From Chloroflexota bacterium (GTDB lineage: Bacteria; Chloroflexota; Limnocylindria; Limnocylindrales; CSP1-4): a stretch of 5,742 nucleotides of DNA. The position numbers and the translations under genes are program-made. Shown here one piece after another: positions 1 to 5,742 of this stretch. The notes under the pieces were generated by a model, which saw only the letters and a program-made list of their open reading frames with translations, ran no database searches and was not told the origin of the DNA. Numbering within the stretch: the stretch's first letter is position 1; the number at the start of each line of letters is the position of its first letter. The stretch is taken from positions 1 to 5,742 of the forward strand of contig JAJYDP010000071.1 in NCBI GenBank assembly GCA_021777365.1, read 5' to 3'.

Positions 1-2
1 AC

Positions 3-140
3 GTCTTTGAGCTGTTCGCCCTCTGCGCGCCGCTCGATTGCTCGGGGACGCCCTCCGCGGTGGACGTGCGCCGCGCGCTGGCTGGACGGGTCATCGGCGA
101 GGCGCGTCTGACCGGCACGTACCGTCGGCGAGCGTCGTAG
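3..140 (+). CDS. C-terminal end of an unidentified protein (partial, cut by left edge)
   Basis: Reading from base 3, an open frame of 45 codons runs in from the left edge and stops at TAG (138-140). It has no start inside the window. The support is codon use: nearly every codon ends in G or C, as expected for a real gene in this genome, and the frame begins with an ordinary mixed hydrophobic stretch (VFELFALCAPLDCSG) before a basic end (TGTYRRRAS). The other two plus frames in this stretch give low-complexity Arg/Ser/Pro-rich peptides or an early stop. I do not recognise the family. It holds two cysteines five residues apart and no visible membrane segment. The alternative is chance openness in GC-rich DNA; the short length leaves real doubt. 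Confidence 0.45.
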   Translation, partial: VFELFALCAPLDCSGTPSAVDVRRALAGRVIGEARLTGTYRRRAS

Positions 141-838
141 GCGCATCCGGCGGGCCGCCACGGCGGTCGGCGCGGCGAGGGACATGCGCGGTGGCGCCGT
201 CACGGAGGACGGAACTGGAACCCGGCGCCATCCGCGGAGGGCGGGCCTGCGCCATCAGGGGATCGTGCAAGGCGGCGGGTTCCGGCCAGTGCCATCCGAC
301 CTCGCGGGTAAGATCGGCCGAGCGTCTGCGCGGATCGTCGCAACGCCACACTGCCACCCGTGGAGGCAGGAGCATCACCCGGCACGTCGGATGCCCCGGT
401 CGGGCACGCGGCCGCGCGTGCAGTCGCGACGGCCCGCCCGTGCGAGTCGGACCGCGGGGAGTGGGGTGGGACTTGTCCGGTGTGTGGCCAGCGGCTTCCG
501 CCCCGCCCCGACTCGCTGTCCTCGGGGGACGCCGCGCGCGCCACGGCGGCACGGGCATCGTTGAACCAAGGGCGGCGGGTGCAGGCGAGGTCATCGTCAG
601 CGGGCCGTCGCCCCGGCTTGGTCGAGGGGGTCGTTCTGGGCCTCGTCAATGGGCCTGCTCGCTGGCGTGGGCCTGACCCGGCTGGGACGGGCGATCGCCT
701 CCATGCCCTCGGCCGCGCCGCCCACCCCCGCCGTCGTCGGGCCCCCGGGGCACCCGCGATCACCACCGTCACGACGGGCGGGACGACCGTGACGGCCGGC
801 ACGGCCATCGCGTATCGCCCCGCCGCCCGGGGTAGCGC
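141..838. other. Gene-poor stretch, no intact gene seen
   Basis: Several long open frames exist on both strands here, but all translate to Arg/Ala/Gly/Pro-rich strings without domain-like texture, as expected of GC-rich DNA where stops are rare. I see no tRNA, rRNA, CRISPR or insertion-sequence ends. Two details stand out. Bases 465-569 (plus) translate to a CPVCG knuckle followed by LPPRPD and an Ala/Arg-rich tail, which resembles a zinc-ribbon protein that has lost its second cysteine pair. Bases 766-795 form an inverted repeat. The stretch looks like decayed or non-coding DNA between a gene end on the left and the 3' end of the peroxidase gene on the right. Confidence 0.5.
766..795. repeat. 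Inverted repeat, 8-bp perfect arms with 14-base loop
   Basis: CCGTCACG (766-773) is matched by its reverse complement CGTGACGG (788-795). It lies about 45 bases beyond the stop codon of the minus-strand peroxidase gene, so it could be a transcript-end hairpin for that gene. No T-run follows on the minus strand, so it is not a standard intrinsic terminator. It may be chance in GC-rich sequence. Confidence 0.3.
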
Positions 839-1759
839 TCAGTGCGCGGGCTCTGTCGCGAACGTCGCGAGCGCCTCGCTCGAGGGAACGAAGTAGTACG
901 CGCCGGTCAGGGCGCGCGCGAAGTCGGTCAGCCGGTCGCGGGGTCCGCCTCCGCGGCCCGTCATGCTCTCGAGCATCGCGTCGAGCCGTTCGCGGTCTCG
1001 GCTGAAGCCCACGAAGATCGTGCCGTGCCGGGTGAGCGTGCCGTAGCCGATGTTGCGTCGGAAGATGCGCCCGAAGCGCTCCTGGTCGGTGCGGGCGACG
1101 TGCGACGTCTCCGGCCTCGGGTCGAGCTCGTCGCCCTCGAGCTTCCGGCGCCCCATCACCTGTTCCTGCTGCGGGACCGGCAGGGCCTCCCAGCGGGCGG
1201 CGTCGTGCTCCCACTGTTGGAGCAGCAGCACGCTCCCGCCGTCGCCGGGCGCGCCCCGCTCCACGGTCACCGCCGCCGTCGCCTCCACCAGCGTGGGGTT
1301 CTCGGTGCCGTCCACGAAGCCCGTCAGATCGAGATCTCGGTGGTAGGGCCAGCCGACCATCTCGTGCGCCAGGGTGGCGTGCGGCGCCAGCGCCGACACG
1401 ACGCCGCGGGAGACGTCGAAGACGACGTCATACGCCGCGCCGGCCAGCCACACGACCACGTCGTGCTGCGTCGCCGGGAGGGTGTAGCCGTCGGCCCCGA
1501 CGAGCGGCTCGCTGAACCCCGCCAGCCCGAGCGGAGAGGTGCCGGGGGCTACCGACGCCCAGAGTTCGGGACGAAAGCCGGCCACGAGGTTGACCCCGCC
1601 GATGGTGGTGCGTGGCTCCCGGAGGCGCGCCACGCGGCGGACCAGCTCGCGCTCGTCAGCCCCGCGGCGCCCGTCGAGCTCGAGGTAGGCGTGCGACAGC
1701 GTGCCGAGCGCGAAGATGCCGGTCTGGGGCGTGGCCACCGGGGCAGCATACCGAGCCAA
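839..1759 (-). CDS. DyP-type (dye-decolourising) haem peroxidase, YfeX-like
   Basis: A haem peroxidase that would use H2O2 to oxidise organic substrates, probably in the cytoplasm. The 306-residue product has the ferredoxin-like DyP fold signatures in order: PQTGIFALG near the N-terminus (11-19), the distal GFVDGTENP motif (147-155, catalytic D150), QQWEHD (181-186), the probable proximal haem ligand H220 in ETSHVAR, the distal R234 in FRRNIGYG (233-240), and LTGAYYFVPS (284-293) near the end. Length matches E. coli YfeX, about 300 residues. There is no Tat or Sec signal and no membrane segment, and the protein ends just after the last conserved block, with no tail resembling an encapsulin-loading peptide. 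The start is uncertain: the first codon at 1759 is TTG, and an in-frame GTG at 1738 would give 299 residues; neither has a clear Shine-Dalgarno. The gene reads alone on the minus strand. Family is secure; the physiological substrate is unknown. Confidence 0.93.
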   Translation of the reverse strand: MARYAAPVATPQTGIFALGTLSHAYLELDGRRGADERELVRRVARLREPRTTIGGVNLVAGFRPELWASVAPGTSPLGLAGFSEPLVGADGYTLPATQHDVVVWLAGAAYDVVFDVSRGVVSALAPHATLAHEMVGWPYHRDLDLTGFVDGTENPTLVEATAAVTVERGAPGDGGSVLLLQQWEHDAARWEALPVPQQEQVMGRRKLEGDELDPRPETSHVARTDQERFGRIFRRNIGYGTLTRHGTIFVGFSRDRERLDAMLESMTGRGGGPRDRLTDFARALTGAYYFVPSSEALATFATEPAH

Positions 1760-2158
1760 GCGCGCCGCTACCGAGGGCCATTCGGAACCCCCTGGCGCGG
1801 GCGACTCCGGGACAGGCGCGAGAGTCCGCCGCCGGATGGCTGAGACCGCATCGGCCGCGCGACGCCGGCTCGCTGCGCAGGTCCCCGACCCGTGCGCCCC
1901 TACGGTGCTCGACGGGCAGGCCGCTGCGCGAGATGAATGGCCCGGCCGCGTGGAGTTGGACTTCGCCCTCGCGCTCGGGCCGCACCTGCGCCGGAACCCT
2001 CGGCTTCGGCCGCGGGTGCCGCCACGCGGCGATGATCCCGGGCTCCCGACCCGGCGCGACGTAGCAGGCCAGGAGGAGCGTGACGCTCAGCCTCGATCGG
2101 CGAGCGTCCTTGTTGCGGCCCTCACGCCGGGGCCCCCGGGTCGACCGCATTGTCCCTG
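1760..2158. other. Stretch upstream of the peroxidase gene, no recognisable gene
   Basis: Nothing here matches a family I know. The minus-strand frame from about 2060 down to 1760 is open and mostly uses G/C-ending codons (peptide fragments such as REPGIIAAW and GPFISRSGLP). It could therefore be remnant coding sequence, perhaps related to the damaged regulator just upstream, but its residues do not match the missing DeoR effector domain. A plus-strand frame over the same bases (from about 1836) is equally open. The stretch should hold the peroxidase promoter, but I see no convincing -35/-10 pair. Confidence 0.4.
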
Positions 2159-2480
2159 CCGGGCTGCCAGCCGCCGCGCGATGGCGTGGGTGGTGGTGCC
2201 GGCCGAGATCCCGGCTGCGACGCCCGGCTGCACCAGGGCCGCGACCGCCTCGGCGATCGCCGGCTTCTCCGCCTGCTGCAGGGCAGGCTTGGTGGTGAAG
2301 CCCGGCTCGAATGGCGCGCTCCCAGGGACCGCGGTGGCGCCCCCGTGGACCTTCGCAAGCAGGCCCCAAGTGTGCCGGACCTCGAGGTCCCGGCCGACCG
2401 TCATGTCCGTCCCCCACGAGGTCGGCTACCCGCACCGAGCCGTCGGTGGCGGAGACCAGGATCGCACGCGAGTGAACCGA
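2159..2480 (-). pseudogene. DeoR-family transcriptional regulator, frameshifted and truncated
   Basis: Two minus-strand frames together spell the first part of a DeoR/GlpR-type sugar-metabolism repressor. In one frame (about 2480-2415) lies the first half of the winged helix: SRAIL followed by DGSVRVADLV. In the next frame (from ATG at 2404) lies the second half, MTVGRDLEV, then LLAKVHGGA, QAEKPAIAEAVAALVQPG and SAGTTTHAIARRLA, the start of the sugar-phosphate-binding domain. In intact members about seven residues separate ADLV from the MT(V/I)RRDL helix. Here only 10 bases remain, which fits loss of about 11 bases and explains the frameshift. The conserved first Arg of RRDL is Gly. After about 2159 the similarity stops, so roughly the last 150 residues of a normal 250-residue protein are missing. 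No intact start with a ribosome-binding site is visible. The DeoR identity is strong; non-functionality follows from the breaks unless there is a sequencing error. Confidence 0.8.
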
Positions 2481-2676
2481 TCCGCCGGGCAGCGACGCAC
2501 CTGCTGCCGCGCTGGCGGACAGCCTCCTGCCGGTGCCAGCAGGTCTCGCGCGCGGTCGCATCACCGCCTTCGCCGGGACCGTGCACGGGTCCCTGATCCC
2601 TCGACCGATCCGCAGAGCCGCGACGGCCGCACCGAGTGTCGGGCCGCAGCGCCGGAACGCCAGGGCGCCGTGGCGT

Positions 2677-2682
2677 GATAAT
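2677..2682 (+). promoter_or_regulatory. Possible -10 element for the kinase-regulator operon
   Basis: GATAAT, directly preceded by T and inside a small AT-rich island (TGATAATGA), is one mismatch from the TATAAT consensus and lies about 45 bases before the kinase start at 2728. No good -35 hexamer stands 16-18 bases upstream, so the assignment rests on the -10 alone. Confidence 0.3.
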
Positions 2683-2717
2683 GACTGCGCTCCGCGTCTC
2701 GAGTCTCTGCAGCCCGT

Positions 2718-2722
2718 GAGGG
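2718..2722 (+). promoter_or_regulatory. Ribosome-binding site deciding the kinase start
   Basis: GAGGG lies five bases before ATG 2728 and is the reason that start is preferred over the longer open frame beginning at 2533. The 65 residues upstream of 2728 are low-complexity and do not belong to any domain. Confidence 0.55.
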
Positions 2723-2727
2723 TGGCG

Positions 2728-4863
2728 ATGCGCGTTACCCGGTCGACGACCGAGTCGGGATCACTTCTCCGAGTCCCCAGCCGTCCAGTCCGGCCGCTGG
2801 GCCCGCGCGAGCTGCCGAGTGAACGCGGACCGCTGCTCGACCTCATCCTGGACAACATCCCAGAAGCGGTGTTCTGGAAGGATCTGAGCCTGGTCTACCA
2901 GGGCTGCAACCGCGAGTTCGCACGTGACGCGGGGCTCGCCAGCCCAGACGAGATCGTGGGCAAGACCGACGATGACTTGGCCTGGGACGTGGAACAGGTG
3001 ATCGCTCGTCAAGGCGCAGACCGAGCCGTCATAGAGACAGCGACTGCGGCGCACCACGTCGTCGAGCCGCTCACTCGGGCAGACGGCGTGATCATTTGGG
3101 TCGAGGTCAGCCGCGTTCCCCTCAGGGACCGGACCGGGACGGTGACGGGAATCCTGGGCGCCTACACGGACGTCACCGATCGCCGTGGGGCTCAGGAGGC
3201 CCTCTACGAATCGCAGCAGATGCTGCAGCTGATCATGGACAACATCCCGCAGCGCATCTTCTGGAAAGACCGCCACTCGGTGTACATGGGGTGCAACATC
3301 CACTTCGCCCGGGGCGCGGGCCTCGCCACGTCAGACGCAATCGTGGGCAAGACCGACTTCGAGTTGCCGTGGGCGAACGAGGAGGCGGCCTGGTACCGCG
3401 AGGTCGACCAGCGGGTAATGCGCAACGACGCCGCGGAATACCACATCATGGAGACGCAGCTGCAGGCGACCGGTCAACGAATGTGGGTCGACACAAACAA
3501 GGTGCCCCTCCACGACAGCGACGGTCGTGTGGTTGGCGTCTTGGGCACCTTCGAGGACATCACGGAGCGGAAGCGAGCGCAGGAAGCCCTGCAAAGAGCC
3601 CACGATGAGTTGGAGGTGCGGGTCAAGGAGCGCACCGGCGAGTTGCGTGCGATCAATGACCAGCTGCAGCTCGAGATTGCCGAGCGGCGGCAAGTCGAGG
3701 CAACCGAACACGAGCAGCGGACCCTCGCCGAGGCGCTCCGCGACACGGCCGCCCTGCTCAACAGCACGCTCGATCTCGAGCAGGTCCTCGACCTGATCCT
3801 GTCCCAGATCGGGCGTGTTGTCCGGCACGACACGGCAAGCATCGTCCTCGTGGAGGCCGGCCTGGTCGGGGTGGCGAGATACCGCGGACGCCCCCAGAAC
3901 GGACGGCGTGCGGATCAGGCAGCTGGTCGACGGTATCGGCTCGAGGAACTGCCGACGCTCCGCACGATGGCCACCACGCACGCTCCGCTGATCATCACCG
4001 ACACACGCACATCGGCCGACTGGGTGGAGCTCAAGAACGAGGAATGGGTCCGCTCTTACATGGGTGCTCCGATCACCTTCGAGGACGATGTCATTGGGTT
4101 CATCAACTTGAACGCGGCGACCCCCGGTTTCTTCGAGCCGCACCAGACAGAGCGCCTCCGCGCCTTCGCCGACCAGGCGGCGATTGCCATCCGGAATGCC
4201 CGCCTGTACGAGCAAGCCCAGGCGATGGCGGCACTCGAGGAGCGCCAGCGATTGGCCCGCGACCTCCATGACGCCGTCAGCCAGACGCTCTGGACGGTGT
4301 CGCTTATGGCCGACGTGATGCCGGAGTTGTGGGAGCAAGACGCGCCGGAAGGTCGACGTGCGCTTGGGGACCTCCGGCGCCTCACCGGGGGGGCGCTGGC
4401 TGAGATGCGGACGCTGCTTCTGGAGCTGCGCCCGACTGCACTGTGGGAAGCCAACCTCGATGACTTGCTGCGCCAACTGGCCGCGGCGACGATGAGCCGT
4501 AAGAAGGTCGACGTCGTGGTCTCGGTCCGTGGCTCCCGCCACGTGCCGGCGGAACTGCAGGTCGCGTTGTACCGGATCGCACAAGAGGCCCTGAACAACG
4601 TGACGAAGCATGCTCGGGCAACCCGAGTCGCAGTGGCCCTTGCAACTGGCGGCGCCCGCGTCGACCTGTGGATCCGCGACAACGGCCGGGGCTTTGAAGT
4701 CCACGATCGATCATCCGACCACCTGGGGCTCCAGATCATGCATGAGCGCGCTGTCACGGTAGGTGCGCGGCTGACGGTGGCCAGTCGAGTTGGCCAGGGG
4801 ACTACCGTTCATGTTTCCTGGAAGCAGCCAGCGGCCCCGCCGGTCAGGAGCGGCGCGACATGA
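2728..4863 (+). CDS. Soluble PAS-PAS-GAF sensor histidine kinase (HisKA_3, NarX/LiaS class)
   Basis: Senses a cytoplasmic signal, autophosphorylates on histidine and passes phosphate to the regulator encoded next. From ATG 2728 it has 711 residues and no membrane segment. Domains: PAS 1 (about 36-158, with NIPEAVFWKD and GCN) and PAS 2 (about 162-288, with NIPQRIFWKD and GCN), which are clear duplicates, roughly 60% identical over their first 50 residues; a charged coiled-coil linker (about 284-345, VKERTGELRAINDQL); GAF (about 347-493, ending FADQAAIAIRNARLYEQ); HisKA_3 dimerisation domain (about 502-570) with phosphoacceptor H514 in RLARDLHDAVSQTLW; and HATPase_c (about 608-698) with N-box YRIAQEALNNVTKHA, G1 DNGRGF and G2 HLGLQIM. 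All catalytic motifs look intact. The only two cysteines, C60 and C189, sit at the same place in the two PAS domains. The stop overlaps the regulator start (ATGA). The signal is unknown; no chromophore-binding motif that I can recognise is present. Base composition is less GC-rich than the peroxidase gene. Confidence 0.95.
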   Translation: MRVTRSTTESGSLLRVPSRPVRPLGPRELPSERGPLLDLILDNIPEAVFWKDLSLVYQGCNREFARDAGLASPDEIVGKTDDDLAWDVEQVIARQGADRAVIETATAAHHVVEPLTRADGVIIWVEVSRVPLRDRTGTVTGILGAYTDVTDRRGAQEALYESQQMLQLIMDNIPQRIFWKDRHSVYMGCNIHFARGAGLATSDAIVGKTDFELPWANEEAAWYREVDQRVMRNDAAEYHIMETQLQATGQRMWVDTNKVPLHDSDGRVVGVLGTFEDITERKRAQEALQRAHDELEVRVKERTGELRAINDQLQLEIAERRQVEATEHEQRTLAEALRDTAALLNSTLDLEQVLDLILSQIGRVVRHDTASIVLVEAGLVGVARYRGRPQNGRRADQAAGRRYRLEELPTLRTMATTHAPLIITDTRTSADWVELKNEEWVRSYMGAPITFEDDVIGFINLNAATPGFFEPHQTERLRAFADQAAIAIRNARLYEQAQAMAALEERQRLARDLHDAVSQTLWTVSLMADVMPELWEQDAPEGRRALGDLRRLTGGALAEMRTLLLELRPTALWEANLDDLLRQLAAATMSRKKVDVVVSVRGSRHVPAELQVALYRIAQEALNNVTKHARATRVAVALATGGARVDLWIRDNGRGFEVHDRSSDHLGLQIMHERAVTVGARLTVASRVGQGTTVHVSWKQPAAPPVRSGAT
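4846..4850 (+). promoter_or_regulatory. Ribosome-binding site of the response regulator gene
   Basis: AGGAG lies inside the last codons of the kinase gene, nine bases before ATG 4860. With the ATGA overlap it supports coupled translation of the two proteins and fixes the regulator start. Confidence 0.65.
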
Positions 4864-5513
4864 CTCGCCGAGGATGTATCCGCGTCATGGTTGTGGACGA
4901 TCACGACATGCTGCGGCAGGGTCTCGCTATCTTCCTTCATGTCTCGCGAGACCTGGCCCTCGTCGGGGAAGCGTCGAATGGCGAGGACGCAGTGCGGCTG
5001 TGCCGTGAGCTCGTTCCCGACGTCGTCCTGATGGATCTGGTCATGCCGGAAATGGGCGGAGTCCGCGCGATCGAGCTGATTCACCAGGCCCAACCGGGAA
5101 TCCGCATTATCGCGCTGTCGAGTTTCGGCGAGGATCAGCTGGTGAAGGCAGCGATCAAGGCGGGCGCGACCAGTTACCTGCTCAAGAACATCTCGGCGGC
5201 CAACCTTGCAGCGGCGATCCGAGCGACTTGGGCAGGGTTGCCTACGCTGGCTCCAGAAGTCGCGCCTGCGCTGGTCGGGGCGGGGGTCGCTGGCCCCTGC
5301 TTGGGGCGCGGATCGGACCTCACGCGCCGGGAGCGAGAGGTGCTCGCCCTGATGGTGGAGGGACTCTCGAACGTTGAGATGTCCGGCCGTCTCCGCGTGA
5401 GCCCGTACACGGTGAAGAACCACGTCAGCAGCGTCCTCGGAAAGCTCGGCGTGAGTAGCCGCACGCAGGCTGTCAGCTTGGTTCTGCAGCGCGACAGGGT
5501 CCGTCCGGACTAG
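4860..5513 (+). CDS. NarL/FixJ-family response regulator, partner of the upstream kinase
   Basis: A two-component transcription factor of 217 residues, the usual NarL length. The receiver domain (about 7-122) has the acidic pair D13/D14 in VVDDHDMLRQGL, the phosphoacceptor D59 in VVLMDLVMP, the switch residue S87 in ALSSF (Ser in place of the commoner Thr) and the conserved K109 in YLLKN. A linker of about 30 residues, rich in Ala, Gly and Pro, leads to a LuxR-type helix-turn-helix (about 152-207): LTRREREVLALMVEGLSN, then VSPYTVKNHVSSVLGKLGV, with the recognition helix around TVKNHVSSVL. Every residue needed for phosphorylation and DNA binding is present. The start overlaps the kinase stop by ATGA, with AGGAG nine bases upstream, so this is the cognate pair in one operon. 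The targets are not visible; autoregulation is possible but no repeated operator was found upstream of the kinase. Confidence 0.96.
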   Translation: MTRRGCIRVMVVDDHDMLRQGLAIFLHVSRDLALVGEASNGEDAVRLCRELVPDVVLMDLVMPEMGGVRAIELIHQAQPGIRIIALSSFGEDQLVKAAIKAGATSYLLKNISAANLAAAIRATWAGLPTLAPEVAPALVGAGVAGPCLGRGSDLTRREREVLALMVEGLSNVEMSGRLRVSPYTVKNHVSSVLGKLGVSSRTQAVSLVLQRDRVRPD

Positions 5514-5588
5514 CCCGAAGTCACCTGTCGAGACTCGCTCCCCTGCCTCATGCGCGGCGCACGTGTGCACCCGACACTCGTGCTGTCA

Positions 5589-5612
5589 GCGCCGCTGGTC
5601 GGATAGCGGTGC
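5589..5612 (+). other. Hairpin just before the last gene
   Basis: GCGCCGCT (5589-5596) pairs fully with AGCGGTGC (5605-5612), allowing one G-U pair, around an 8-base loop. No T-run follows, so it is not a standard intrinsic terminator. It ends nine bases before the Shine-Dalgarno of the 5633 gene. It could protect or attenuate the message between the regulator and that gene, or be chance. Confidence 0.3.
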
Positions 5613-5621
5613 GCGAGCGAG

Positions 5622-5627
5622 AGGAGG
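5622..5627 (+). promoter_or_regulatory. Strong ribosome-binding site of the right-edge gene
   Basis: AGGAGG, a perfect Shine-Dalgarno core, lies five bases before GTG 5633. It favours that codon over the in-frame GTG at 5609, which has no such site. Confidence 0.7.
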
Positions 5628-5632
5628 TTGGC

Positions 5633-5742
5633 GTGGCGACGAGCGAGACCGAGACCAAGGAAACCATTCCGCTGTGGCTCGCGGTGGCCATCACCGTGGT
5701 CGTGTCGCTTCCCTTTGGCCTGTACCTCGACAAGTACAACCT
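5633..5742 (+). CDS. N-terminus of a small membrane protein (partial, cut by right edge)
   Basis: From GTG 5633 the frame is open to the edge (36 full codons). The product starts with a short hydrophilic Thr/Glu/Lys-rich segment (ATSETETKET), followed by one clear membrane helix, about residues 13-31 (PLWLAVAITVVVSLPFGLY), and then a charged LDKYN. Codons end mostly in G or C, and a perfect AGGAGG stands five bases before the start, so the gene is very likely real. It is co-directional with the two-component operon, 119 bases downstream of the regulator stop, with a hairpin between; it may be a separate unit or a read-through partner. The texture faintly recalls small multi-helix membrane proteins such as DUF1097, but too little is present to assign a family. 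Confidence 0.75.
   Translation, partial: MATSETETKETIPLWLAVAITVVVSLPFGLYLDKYN

Noticed and set aside
38..676. 212-codon plus-strand open frame in the left gene-poor stretch
   Set aside because: Arg/Gly/Ser-rich throughout, no ribosome-binding site, no domain-like pattern, and its first part overlaps the better-supported frame ending at 140.
842..1843. 333-codon plus-strand open frame opposite the peroxidase gene
   Set aside because: Shadow of the peroxidase gene. The translation is Arg/Val/Gly-rich and lacks domain signatures.
2377..2390. Perfect 14-bp palindrome GGACCTCGAGGTCC, considered as an operator
   Set aside because: It lies inside the codons for the recognition helix region of the DeoR remnant, and a palindrome of this length is expected by chance at roughly this frequency in several kb of GC-rich DNA.
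2681..2719. 12-codon leader-like frame (MTALRVSSLCSP) whose TGA overlaps the kinase Shine-Dalgarno
   Set aside because: It has no convincing ribosome-binding site and its ATG overlaps the candidate -10 hexamer, so it may not even be transcribed. The position is suggestive but unsupported.
1656..2858. 400-codon minus-strand open frame spanning the regulator remnant and the kinase N-terminus
   Set aside because: Only a short part (the first half of the DeoR helix-turn-helix) looks like protein. The rest is low-complexity and overlaps real genes in other frames.
3331..4704. 457-codon minus-strand open frame opposite the kinase gene
   Set aside because: It lies wholly antisense to a kinase with all its motifs intact. 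Its translation has no recognisable domain, and long antisense frames are expected in GC-rich genes.
1..5742. CRISPR array, tRNA/rRNA genes, insertion-sequence ends, phage or toxin-antitoxin genes
   Set aside because: I looked for spaced direct repeats, cloverleaf-like segments, transposase motifs and small paired genes on both strands and saw none.

Overview
This is GC-rich bacterial DNA (hand counts of sample 60-base rows run from about 60 to 78% GC). The architecture and wording of the sensor kinase (PAS-PAS-GAF-HisKA_3, with an LHDAVSQTLW dimerisation box) resemble kinases common in Chloroflexota and, less so, in high-GC actinobacteria. A Chloroflexota-like organism is my best guess. It is an inference from protein style only; the window holds no rRNA or tRNA.

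Layout. Bases 3-140 appear to be the tail of a plus-strand gene cut by the left edge. Bases 141-838 hold no convincing gene, only a possible zinc-ribbon remnant and a short inverted repeat. On the minus strand, 839-1759 encodes an intact cytoplasmic YfeX-type dye-decolourising (DyP) haem peroxidase. Bases 1760-2158 hold no recognisable gene. Bases 2159-2480 (minus) are a decayed DeoR-family transcriptional regulator: the helix-turn-helix is broken by a frameshift that fits a deletion of about 11 bases, and most of the effector domain is missing. From about 2680 rightward everything reads on the plus strand. A soluble two-component sensor kinase (2728-4863) overlaps its NarL-type response regulator (4860-5513) by ATGA. 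After a 119-base gap with a hairpin comes the start of a small membrane protein (5633 to the right edge).

How the genes work together. The kinase and regulator are almost certainly a cognate, translationally coupled pair. The kinase has no membrane segment, so it should sense a cytoplasmic signal through two duplicated PAS domains and a GAF domain, then pass phosphate from H514 to D59 of the regulator, which binds DNA through a LuxR-type domain. Its targets cannot be read from the window. The peroxidase faces the other way and has no evident link to the pair.

Novelty. I see no clearly undescribed system. The points most worth checking are the two PAS domains carrying the kinase's only two cysteines at equivalent positions, the DeoR pseudogene in a gene-poor stretch, and the partial genes at both edges.
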